A DNA stretch of 12,610 nt from Caulobacter segnis (GTDB lineage Bacteria > Pseudomonadota > Alphaproteobacteria > Caulobacterales > Caulobacteraceae), in assembly GCF_003243465.1 (NCBI RefSeq), contig NZ_QFQZ01000104.1, positions 1 to 12,610 of the forward strand, given 5' to 3'. The notes under the pieces are model-generated. The model was not told where the DNA came from. It saw nothing but the letters and a program-made list of their open reading frames with translations, and made no database searches. Shown piece by piece: positions 7,459-12,610 of the stretch (within the stretch, counting starts at the first letter, position 1; the number at the start of each line of letters is the position of its first letter). The position numbers were made by a program, and so were the translations under genes.

Positions 7459-9894
7459 ATGAAATTCACCCTGTCCTGGCTCAAGGATCACCTTGAGACC
7501 ACCGCCACCGTCCCCGAGATCGTCGCGGCCATGACCATGGCCGGGCTCGAGGTCGAGCACGTCGCCGATCCGGCCACCAAGCTGAAGCCCTTCACGGTCT
7601 GCAAGATCGTCGAGGCCGCGCGCCACCCGAACGCCGACCGCCTGCAGGTCTGCCAGGTCGACACCGTCGACGGCCGCAAGGAGATCGTCTGCGGCGCGCC
7701 GAACGCCCGCGCGGGCCTGACCACCATCTACGCTCCGATCGGCGCCTATGTGCCGGGCCTGGGCGTGACCCTGGTCGAGAAGCCGGTGCGCGGCGTCGTC
7801 TCGAACGGCATGCTCTGCTCGGCCGCCGAGCTGGAATACGCCACCGAGAGCGACGGCATCATGGAGCTGCCCGACAGCCTCGCGGTCGGCACGCCGGCCG
7901 TCGACGCGCTCGGCCTGGAAGCCGTCATCGACTTCGAGGTCACTCCCAACCGCCCCGACTGGCTGGGCGTCGCCGGCATCGCCCGCGACCTGGCCGCCGC
8001 GGGCGTCGGCACACTGAAGGATCTGTCGATCGCGCCGGTCGCCGGGACCTTCCCCTGCCCGATCACCGTCAAGGTCGACGGCGAGGCCTGCCCGGTGTTC
8101 GCCGGGCGCCTGATCAAGGGCGTCAAGAACGGCCCCTCGCCCAAGTGGCTGCAGGACCGGCTGACCGCCATCGGCCTGCGTCCGATCAACGCCCTCGTGG
8201 ACGTCACCAACCTGATCTCCTACGACCGCGCCCGGCCGCTGCACGTCTATGACGCGGCCAAGCTGGTCGGCGCGACGATCGAGGCCCGCCTGGGCCGCGG
8301 CAAGGCCGAGGTCACCCCCGGCGACCAGCCCTCGCCCGCCGAGCATCACGACGAGCAACTGATCGCCCTGGATGGCAAGACCTACGACATCACGCCCGAA
8401 ATGTGCGTGATCGCCGACGCCGAGGGCAATCGCCCGATCGGCCTGGGCGGCGTCATGGGCGGCGAGAGCACCGGCTGCTCGGACGAGACGGTCGAAGTCT
8501 TTGTCGAGAGCGCCTGGTTCGAGCCGATCCGCATCGCCCAGACCGGCCGCGCCACCGGCATCAACAGCGACGCCCAGTACCGCTTCGCCCGCACGGTCGA
8601 CACCGGCTCGGTCGAGCCGGGCCTGCACCTGGCCACCAAGCTGATCCTCGAACTCTGCGGCGGCGAGCCTTCGCAGATCTTCGTCGCCGGCGAGGCCCCG
8701 GCCGCGCCGAAGGGCTTCGCCTTCGATCCGGTCTATGTCGAGCAGCTGTCAGGCCTGTCGGTCTCGGCCGACCGCGCGCGCCAGATCCTGGTCGCCCTGG
8801 GCTTCGACGTGAAGGACGGCTCGCCCTGGACCGTCACCCCGCCGACCTTCCGCCGCGACGTGGAAGGCAAGGCCGACCTCGTCGAGGAAATCGCCCGCAT
8901 CGCCGGTTACGGCGCCCTGCCCTCGACGCCGCTGCCGGAAGTTCCGCGCGCCGTGGGCGGCGTCCTGACCGCCAAGCAGGCCCGCGCCCGCACGGCCCGC
9001 CGGGCGCTCGCCGCCGCCGGCTACGCCGAGGCCGTGACCTACAGCTTCACCAGCCGCAAGACCGCCGAGTTGTTCGGCGGCGGCCAGGCCGAGCTGGTGC
9101 TGGCCAATCCGATCGCCTCCGAGCTGGACTGCATGCGCCCGTCGCTGCTGCCCAACCTGATCGAGGCCGCCGGCCGCAACGCCCGCCAGGGCTTCCCGGA
9201 CGCGGCCCTGTTCGAGATCGGCCCGACCTTCCACGGCGACAAGCCGGCCGACCAGCGCACCGTCGTCTCGGCGATCCTGGTTCCGAAGGCCCCGCGCGGC
9301 TGGGACAAGGCGGCGCAAGGCGATGTCTTCACGATCAAGGCCGACCTGCTGGCCCTGCTGGAGGAGCTGGGCGCGCCCGTCGGCTCGCTGCAGACCGCGC
9401 AAGGCTCGGCCTCGTCCTGGTGGCACCCGGGCCGCTCGGCGCGCCTGCAGCTGGGCCCCAAGGCGGTCATGGCCGAGTTCGGCGAGATCCACCCGGCGGT
9501 GCTCAAGACCTTGGACGTGCCCGGCCCGGTCTACGGCTTCGAGATCACCCTGGAGGCGATCCCCGAGCCGAAAAAGAAGTCGGTCAAGACGCGGCCGGCC
9601 TTCTCGCCCTCGGCCCTGATGCCGCTCACCCGCGACTTCGCCTTCCTGGTCGAGAAGGCCAAGGCCGCCGGCGATCTCGTCAAGGCCGCCGCCGGCGCCG
9701 ACAAGGCGCTGATCACCGCCGCGCGCGTGTTCGACGTCTATGAGGGCCCCGGCGTGCCGGAAGGCTTCAAGTCGGTCGCGATCGAGATCGTGGTCCAGCC
9801 CCGCGACGCCACCCTCACCGACGCCGAGATCGAGGCCCTGTCGGCCAAGGTCGTGGCGGCGGCCGAGAAGGCCGGCGGGAAGCTGAGGTCGTAA
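7459..9894 (+). CDS. pheT: Phenylalanyl-tRNA synthetase beta subunit
   Basis: Beta subunit of phenylalanyl-tRNA synthetase, 811 residues; it provides tRNA recognition and editing of mischarged Tyr-tRNA-Phe. Domains in order: N-terminal MKFTLSWLKDHL; OB-fold tRNA-binding EMAP-like domain about 43-155 (RHPNADRLQVCQVD, GVVSNGMLCS); PNRPDWLG at 163-170; B3/B4 editing domain about 215-395; B5 about 418-490; inactive class II core to about 710; C-terminal FDX-ACB anticodon-binding domain about 714-811 (PLTRDFAFLV, VFDVYEGPGVPEGFKSVA, TLTDAEIEAL). ATG 7459 has GGAGAA 5 nt upstream; the open frame continues back through the repeats, but that extension is not protein-like. Relative to the E. coli protein as I remember it, residues about 279-297 look like a short Pro/His/acidic insertion in the editing domain. 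It is probably co-transcribed with pheS, but the gap is unusually long. Confidence 0.97.
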   Translation: MKFTLSWLKDHLETTATVPEIVAAMTMAGLEVEHVADPATKLKPFTVCKIVEAARHPNADRLQVCQVDTVDGRKEIVCGAPNARAGLTTIYAPIGAYVPGLGVTLVEKPVRGVVSNGMLCSAAELEYATESDGIMELPDSLAVGTPAVDALGLEAVIDFEVTPNRPDWLGVAGIARDLAAAGVGTLKDLSIAPVAGTFPCPITVKVDGEACPVFAGRLIKGVKNGPSPKWLQDRLTAIGLRPINALVDVTNLISYDRARPLHVYDAAKLVGATIEARLGRGKAEVTPGDQPSPAEHHDEQLIALDGKTYDITPEMCVIADAEGNRPIGLGGVMGGESTGCSDETVEVFVESAWFEPIRIAQTGRATGINSDAQYRFARTVDTGSVEPGLHLATKLILELCGGEPSQIFVAGEAPAAPKGFAFDPVYVEQLSGLSVSADRARQILVALGFDVKDGSPWTVTPPTFRRDVEGKADLVEEIARIAGYGALPSTPLPEVPRAVGGVLTAKQARARTARRALAAAGYAEAVTYSFTSRKTAELFGGGQAELVLANPIASELDCMRPSLLPNLIEAAGRNARQGFPDAALFEIGPTFHGDKPADQRTVVSAILVPKAPRGWDKAAQGDVFTIKADLLALLEELGAPVGSLQTAQGSASSWWHPGRSARLQLGPKAVMAEFGEIHPAVLKTLDVPGPVYGFEITLEAIPEPKKKSVKTRPAFSPSALMPLTRDFAFLVEKAKAAGDLVKAAAGADKALITAARVFDVYEGPGVPEGFKSVAIEIVVQPRDATLTDAEIEALSAKVVAAAEKAGGKLRS

Positions 9895-9897
9895 TCT

Positions 9898-9948
9898 CCT
9901 TCTCCCCTGCGGGAGAAGGTGGCAGCCGTAGGCTGACGGATGAGGGGT
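9898..9948 (+). repeat. Palindromic intergenic repeat, copy E (forward)
   Basis: Begins 3 nt after the pheT stop codon. CCTTCTCCC with GGGAGAAGG forms the first hairpin; CAGCC-GTA-GGCTG (9923-9935) the second; GATGAGGGGT (9939-9948) is the tail. It is the long variant with extra bases around the second hairpin, as in copy B. It pairs tail to tail with copy F. Confidence 0.85.
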
Positions 9949-9968
9949 CTCTCAGGCGGCCCCTTTTT
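9943..9968 (+). terminator. Possible pheST terminator built from a repeat tail
   Basis: AGGGG (9943-9947), the tail of repeat copy E, can pair with CCCCT (9960-9964) around a 12-nt loop, and TTTTT (9964-9968) follows at once. The stem is short (5 bp), so it would be modest alone, but it comes right after the strong first hairpins of copy E. It is the best candidate end for pheST transcription. Confidence 0.45.
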
Positions 9969-9986
9969 CGTTGGATAGGGTGATCA

Positions 9987-10034
9987 ACCCCTCATCCGGC
10001 GCTGCGCGCCACCTTCTCCCGCAAGGGGAGAAGG
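9987..10034 (-). repeat. Palindromic intergenic repeat, copy F (reverse)
   Basis: Inverted partner of copy E across a 38-nt spacer. Plus-strand order: tail ACCCCTCATC; hairpin GGCGC-TGC-GCGCC (9998-10010); then CCTTCTCCC-GCAAG-GGGAGAAGG. It is the short variant, like copy A. About 150 nt after it (10035-10186) hold no other repeat; only a candidate promoter is visible there. Confidence 0.85.
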
Positions 10035-10126
10035 ATTTCGATCTGCTGACTTTCCAGGCGCCAAGCCTCGCCGCAGGCAAAACCCGCCCTCCCCCGCGAC
10101 CGAAGGTCCCTGGTTCGGGCAGGCCC

Positions 10127-10155
10127 TTGCGCGGTGGCGAATGTCACGCTACCTG
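10127..10155 (+). promoter_or_regulatory. Candidate housekeeping promoter for the small membrane protein
   Basis: TTGCGCG (10127-10133) and GCTACCTG (10148-10155) are separated by 14 nt. The reported Caulobacter sigma-73 consensus is TTGACGS, 10-14 nt, GCTANAWC; the -35 fits 5 of 7 and the -10 keeps GCTA. Transcription would start near 10160, about 25 nt before the ATG at 10187. Confidence 0.4.
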
Positions 10156-10186
10156 TAACAAGCGCTCACTGGACTCATCGCTCCAC

Positions 10187-10336
10187 ATGCAATCGACCTT
10201 CGCCTTCGCCGCTTTCGTGACCACCGGCCTCGCCGCCGTGGCCGCGATGTCGTGCGCGGTGTCGATGTGGAACATGATTAACCAGATTAAAACCGTGCGA
10301 GTTCGAACGGGGCAAAATCGGCGCAAGCAGCGGTAG
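10187..10336 (+). CDS. Small single-TM membrane protein, unknown function
   Basis: I do not recognise this protein. It has 49 residues: a hydrophobic stretch from about residue 4 to 28 (FAFAAFVTTGLAAVAAMSCA) followed by a basic tail (KTVRVRTGQNRRKQR). The positive-inside rule predicts an N-out, C-in single-pass inner-membrane protein. Third positions are almost all G or C over the first 30 codons, which supports real coding; the last 15 codons are less biased. The open frame extends back to 9971, but that extension translates repeat copy F and lies upstream of the candidate promoter, so ATG 10187 is preferred although its ribosome site is weak. A terminator 45 nt after the stop makes it look like a stand-alone unit. 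Confidence 0.55.
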   Translation: MQSTFAFAAFVTTGLAAVAAMSCAVSMWNMINQIKTVRVRTGQNRRKQR

Positions 10337-10380
10337 GGAACGACCTACCAAAACCAAAGCCGAAGGATCGCAAGATCTCC

Positions 10381-10414
10381 AAAAAAGCCCCGCTCACCCG
10401 AGCGGGGCTTTTTT
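10381..10414 (+). terminator. Strong intrinsic terminator, probably bidirectional
   Basis: AAAAAAGCCCCGCT (10381-10394) pairs with AGCGGGGC plus the following T-run (10401-10414) around a CACCCG loop. The A-run on the left mirrors the six-T run on the right, so it could act on both strands, though no minus-strand gene is seen to its right nearby. It ends the small membrane-protein unit and isolates the ACT-like genes. Confidence 0.93.
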
Positions 10415-10429
10415 GTTGCGCGGTTCCTC

Positions 10430-10459
10430 GGTCCTCCAAGTCTCTCAGATCCAAGGACC
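10430..10459 (+). promoter_or_regulatory. Possible hairpin over the ribosome site of the first ACT-like gene
   Basis: GGTCCT (10430-10435) is complementary to AGGACC (10454-10459), which overlaps the Shine-Dalgarno AAGGA (10453-10457) of the gene starting at 10466. The 18-nt loop and 6-bp stem are modest. If formed, the structure would lower translation; chance pairing is possible in such GC-rich DNA. Confidence 0.25.
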
Positions 10460-10465
10460 ACTCCA

Positions 10466-10768
10466 ATGAGCTACCTGCCCTCTCCACCCGCCTTCCACAG
10501 CGACGCCGACGGCGTCACCGTGCACCAGTTGCTGCTGGCCGCGCAGGACGCGCCCAGCGCGCTCGACGCCGTTCGCCAAGGGCTGGCCGACAGCGGCGCC
10601 GAACTGTGCGGCCTGACCCTGAAGCCCGTCGGCCAGATCGTCGAAGCCTCGCTGCGCGTCCGCCATCTGGGCGACCAGGCCGCGCGGCTGCTTGCCCGCG
10701 ACCTCGCCGCCTGGCCCGGCGTGAGCTCGGCCTCGGTCGAGCACCAGTGGGTCCGTCCGTGCGCGTAG
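10466..10768 (+). CDS. Small ACT-domain-like protein (first of a tandem pair)
   Basis: 100-residue protein. From residue 18 the pattern is beta (TVHQLLLAAQ), helix (APSALDAVRQGLADSG), beta (AELCGLTLKP), beta (IVEASLRVRH), helix (DQAARLLARDLAAW), beta (VSSASVEHQW): the beta-alpha-beta-beta-alpha-beta order of ACT domains. It resembles IlvM, the small regulatory subunit of acetolactate synthase II, in length and layout. ACT domains usually bind amino acids and regulate an enzyme, but no catalytic partner is visible here. A good AAGGA site precedes ATG 10466, and the gene overlaps the next by 10 nt, suggesting translational coupling. The coding call is solid; the ACT assignment is pattern reading, not a search result. 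Confidence 0.72.
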   Translation: MSYLPSPPAFHSDADGVTVHQLLLAAQDAPSALDAVRQGLADSGAELCGLTLKPVGQIVEASLRVRHLGDQAARLLARDLAAWPGVSSASVEHQWVRPCA

Positions 10769-11025
10769 GTCTTTCGAAACGGGAAGACGACAAACGCCGC
10801 CTCTTCCTCGTCACCGCCGAGGACACGCCCGACGCACTGATCCGCGTCCTGGGCGTGGCCTCGGTCCAGCAGGCGCGGCTGCGCGCCCTGTCCGCCGTTC
10901 CCGAGGGCCAGCACATGGCCATTCGGCTCGAGATCGACGACCAGGGCGACGCCCGCGCCGAAGCCCTGGCGTCGCGCCTGGCCGCCTGTCCGGCCGTGCG
11001 CGGCGTCGGGTTCGGCTGGCGGTAG
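10759..11025 (+). CDS. Small ACT-domain-like protein (second of a tandem pair)
   Basis: 88 residues from a GTG start at 10759, inside the end of the previous gene; GTG 10747 is an in-frame alternative, and neither has its own clear ribosome site, so coupled reinitiation is likely. Residues 14-88 align without gaps to the preceding protein: LFLVTAEDTPDALIRVLG against LLLAAQDAPSALDAVRQG, MAIRLEIDDQGDARAEALASRL against EASLRVRHLGDQAARLLARDL, and VGFGW against VEHQW. The same ACT-like secondary-structure order is visible. The two probably arose by duplication and may form a heterodimer, as ACT domains often pair; that is inference. The stop is 3 nt from the stop of the convergent hmp gene. Confidence 0.68.
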   Translation: MRVGLSKREDDKRRLFLVTAEDTPDALIRVLGVASVQQARLRALSAVPEGQHMAIRLEIDDQGDARAEALASRLAACPAVRGVGFGWR

Positions 11026-11040
11026 TCGCTAGGCCGCCAG
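11016..11040. terminator. Hairpin across the two convergent stop codons
   Basis: CTGGCGG (11016-11022) pairs with CCGCCAG (11034-11040). Inside, TAG (11023-11025), the stop of the second ACT-like gene, pairs with CTA (11029-11031), the stop of hmp on the other strand, around a TCG loop with two unpaired G bases. The stem is strong on both strands but lacks a T-run, so it is at best a weak or Rho-assisted bidirectional terminator. Confidence 0.4.
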
Positions 11041-12231
11041 AAGTTCGTCGGTGGGACCGAAGAACTCGTACTTGATGCGGTCGGGCGAGACGCCGGCCGC
11101 GGCCAGGCCGCTCACCAAAGCCCGCAGGAAGGGGCGCGGACCGCACAGATAGAAGTCGGCGGCGTCGAACGGCGTGTTGGCCTTCAGCCACGCCACATCG
11201 ATCAGGCCTTCCACATCGTGGGTCACGCCCACGGCGTCGCTGGGCAGGGGCGCGCTGTAGAAGGTGGCCACGCGCGTGCGACCATGCTTGTCGGCCAGCT
11301 TGCGGACATTATCGGCCATCGCGTGAACCCGGCTGTTGAGCGCGCCGTGCACGAAATGCGCCTCAAGCTCCGGATGGTCCTTGGCGATCGCCTCCAGCAT
11401 GGCGACCATCGGCGTCAGGCCAACGCCGCCGCTGAGCAGCACCACCGGACGATCCGTCGCCGCCAGGTGGAAGTCGCCGGCCGGCGGCGTCGCCTCGACG
11501 ATGTCGCCCTCCGCCACGACGTCATGCAGGAACACCGAGCCGAAGCCATCGGCCTCGCGCTTGACCGAGATGCGGTAGCTCTCGCCGTTCGGCGCGGCCG
11601 AGATCGAATAGTTCCGCTTCACGCCCTTCTCCGTCGGCGTGTCGAACTGGAAGGTCAGGTACTGGCCCGGCCGGTGGGCGACGACGGGACCGCCGTCCCG
11701 CGGACGCAGGATGAACGAGGTGATGATGTCGCTTTCGCGGATCTTCTTCTCGACGACAAACGCCCGCCAGCCGATCCAGCCGCCGGTCTCTTCGGCCGCG
11801 GCGTCGCGGATCGACGCTTCCCGCCCCTTCAGGATGTCGGCCAGGAACCAGTAGGCTTCGCCCCAAGCTCCCAGGATGTCCTCGTTGGCGGCCTCGCCCA
11901 GCACGTCGACCAGCGCGCCGAGCAGGGCCGTGGCCACGGCGTCGTAGTGCTGAGGCAGGATGTGGTAGGCGACGTGCTTCTGGGCGATGCGCTCGACCGC
12001 GCCGGCCAGCACGCCGAGATTGTCGATGTTCTGGGCGTAGGCGAGCACAGCGCCCGCCAAGGCCTTCTGCTGCGCGCCGGTCGCCTGGTTGGCGTGGTTG
12101 AACAGGCTGGCGATCGCCGGATCCTGGAACAGGCGCGCATACATCGCGCGGGTGATCGCCTCGCCGTGGACGGCCAGGACAGGAGCCGTCGCCTTCACGA
12201 CCGCGATCGTCTTTTCGCTAAGCTGAGTCAT
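11029..12231 (-). CDS. hmp: Flavohemoglobin, nitric oxide dioxygenase
   Basis: Cytoplasmic flavohemoglobin (EC 1.14.12.17): converts NO with O2 and NAD(P)H to nitrate. 400 residues, close to E. coli Hmp. The N-terminal globin domain (1-140) has Tyr31 (B10), Gln54 (E7), proximal His86 in IAQKHVAYH and Tyr96. The reductase part has GGWIGWRAFVVEKK, HRPGQYL, the FAD motif RNYS (206-209), the NAD(P)H motif GGVGLTPM (268-275), YLCGP (361-365) and the C-terminal YEFFGP. The frame extends 30 residues upstream to 12321, but that part overlaps the promoter and operator; ATG 12231 gives the family start MTQLSEKTIAVVKAT and has GGAGG 7 nt before it. Divergent from the nsrR-like gene, with an NsrR box between them. 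All key residues are present. Confidence 0.97.
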   Translation of the reverse strand: MTQLSEKTIAVVKATAPVLAVHGEAITRAMYARLFQDPAIASLFNHANQATGAQQKALAGAVLAYAQNIDNLGVLAGAVERIAQKHVAYHILPQHYDAVATALLGALVDVLGEAANEDILGAWGEAYWFLADILKGREASIRDAAAEETGGWIGWRAFVVEKKIRESDIITSFILRPRDGGPVVAHRPGQYLTFQFDTPTEKGVKRNYSISAAPNGESYRISVKREADGFGSVFLHDVVAEGDIVEATPPAGDFHLAATDRPVVLLSGGVGLTPMVAMLEAIAKDHPELEAHFVHGALNSRVHAMADNVRKLADKHGRTRVATFYSAPLPSDAVGVTHDVEGLIDVAWLKANTPFDAADFYLCGPRPFLRALVSGLAAAGVSPDRIKYEFFGPTDELLAA

Positions 12232-12245
12232 TGGAGCCCCTCCAA

Positions 12246-12268
12246 AAGATGCATAATCGGCGCATCTA
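12246..12268. promoter_or_regulatory. NsrR operator
   Basis: An inverted repeat AGATGC (12247-12252) N9 GCATCT (12262-12267). As I know it, the E. coli NsrR site is an 11-1-11 palindrome with half-site AAGATGCATTT, in which AGATGC and GCATCT are also exactly 9 nt apart. It overlaps the predicted hmp -10 and lies 15 nt upstream of the hmp start codon, as expected for repression of hmp relieved by NO. Confidence 0.85.
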
Positions 12269-12291
12269 TACGAGAGAACATCGATACGCAA
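12265..12291 (-). promoter_or_regulatory. Predicted hmp promoter
   Basis: Reading the minus strand, TTGCGT (12291-12286) and TATAGA (12270-12265) are separated by 15 nt, slightly short for a sigma-70 promoter. The -10 overlaps the NsrR box. The surrounding DNA is clearly more A/T-rich than the rest of the window (12285-12325). Confidence 0.5.
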
Positions 12292-12368
12292 GATTAAATG
12301 TATTTTATCTGCATGTTTCAAATCGCCGCGCTCGACGGATTGGCCTCTAGGCTGCTAAGCCGGATGCA

Positions 12369-12610
12369 ATGCGCCTGACCCGGTACACCGATTACGCCCT
12401 TCGCGTGCTTTTGCAGCTGACCGTCCAGGACGAGCGGCTGGTGTCGATCGGCGAAATTTCTCGGGCATACTCCATTTCGCAGAACCACCTGATGAAGGTG
12501 GTGCAGGACCTCAGCCGCGCGGGGTTCGTCACCGCCGTGCGCGGTCGAAACGGCGGTTTGCGCCTGGGTCGCCGCCCGGAGGAGATCCGGATCGGCGACG
12601 TCGTCCGCCA
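12369..12610 (+). CDS. nsrR: Rrf2-family NO-sensing repressor NsrR (5' part, cut by window end)
   Basis: The first 80 codons of a winged-helix Rrf2 regulator running off the right edge. MRLTRYTDYALRVLLQL, VSIGEISRAYSISQNHLMKV and LSRAGFVTAVRGRNGGLRLG match NsrR closely; in particular NHLMKVVQDLSRAG-VTAVRG-NGG-RLG and IRIGDVVR are shared with the E. coli protein as I remember it. The three cysteines that bind the [Fe-S] cluster in NsrR lie beyond residue 90 and are not in this window, so NO sensing cannot be confirmed. IscR, another Rrf2 protein, fits less well. The divergent hmp gene and the NsrR box between them support the call. ATG 12369 is the start, as the ATG at 12364 is out of frame and stops at once. 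Confidence 0.9.
   Translation, partial: MRLTRYTDYALRVLLQLTVQDERLVSIGEISRAYSISQNHLMKVVQDLSRAGFVTAVRGRNGGLRLGRRPEEIRIGDVVR

Noticed and set aside
6175..8628. Very long minus-strand open frame (817 codons) opposite pheS/pheT
   Set aside because: It covers two certain genes and the repeats, and its product is low-complexity and rich in Gly, Asp, Arg, Val and His, as expected for the antisense of GC-rich coding DNA.
10301..10308. GTTCGAAC resembling a tRNA T-loop
   Set aside because: The flanking bases do not form a T-stem, and no acceptor, D or anticodon arms can be placed around it.
10187..10414. Phenylalanine attenuator (Phe codons near the start of the 49-codon frame followed by a terminator)
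   Set aside because: Only three Phe codons, not consecutive, far from the terminator, and the frame is too long for a leader peptide; no clear alternative antiterminator pairing was found.
11218..12297. Plus-strand 359-codon frame opposite hmp
   Set aside because: Antisense of an intact, certain flavohemoglobin gene; also runs through its operator.
12232..12321. N-terminal extension of hmp
   Set aside because: It would place the NsrR box and the -10 inside the coding region; ATG 12231 has a good Shine-Dalgarno and matches the family start.
12340..12361. TTGGCCT and GCTAAGCC as an nsrR promoter
   Set aside because: Only 7 nt between the elements and too close to the ATG at 12369.

Overview
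The window is GC-rich chromosomal DNA of an alphaproteobacterium, most likely Caulobacter or a close relative. The grounds are the strong G/C preference at third codon positions, the style of the proteins, GCTA-type promoter elements and the interspersed palindromic repeats. No species call can be made from the sequence alone, and no database was searched.

Layout, left to right (+ strand unless stated). (1) Positions 36-4079: two tandem paralogous exported S9 (prolyl-oligopeptidase-type) serine peptidases. Their hydrolase domains are nearly identical and their N-terminal propellers more diverged; the second copy has a 34-residue insertion with two cysteines. (2) 4129-5322: a 12-TM MFS drug:H+ antiporter of the TetA/DHA1 type. 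(3) 5443-6015: rpmI and rplT (ribosomal proteins L35 and L20), preceded by a leader hairpin and closed by a strong intrinsic terminator; infC is not next to them. (4) 6262-9894: pheS and pheT, both subunits of phenylalanyl-tRNA synthetase. Three inverted pairs of one palindromic repeat family lie before, between and after them. (5) 10187-10336: a 49-codon single-TM protein with its own candidate promoter and terminator. (6) 10466-11025: two overlapping small genes whose products look like single ACT domains (IlvM-like) and are paralogous to each other. (7) 11029-12231, minus strand: hmp, the NO-detoxifying flavohemoglobin, converging on the ACT genes with a hairpin spanning both stop codons. 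(8) 12369-12610: the first 80 codons of a divergent Rrf2-family regulator that matches NsrR.

Functionally, the middle is translation housekeeping (L35, L20, PheRS). The right end is a self-contained nitric-oxide response module: NsrR is an NO-sensing [Fe-S] repressor, Hmp is its classical target, and a good NsrR operator (AGATGC-N9-GCATCT) overlaps the predicted -10 of hmp. The left end is periplasmic peptide hydrolysis plus efflux.

The least explained parts are the paired repeats, whose second hairpin keeps its pairing while its sequence changes, and the tandem ACT-like genes. I see no mobile element, CRISPR array, tRNA or rRNA gene.
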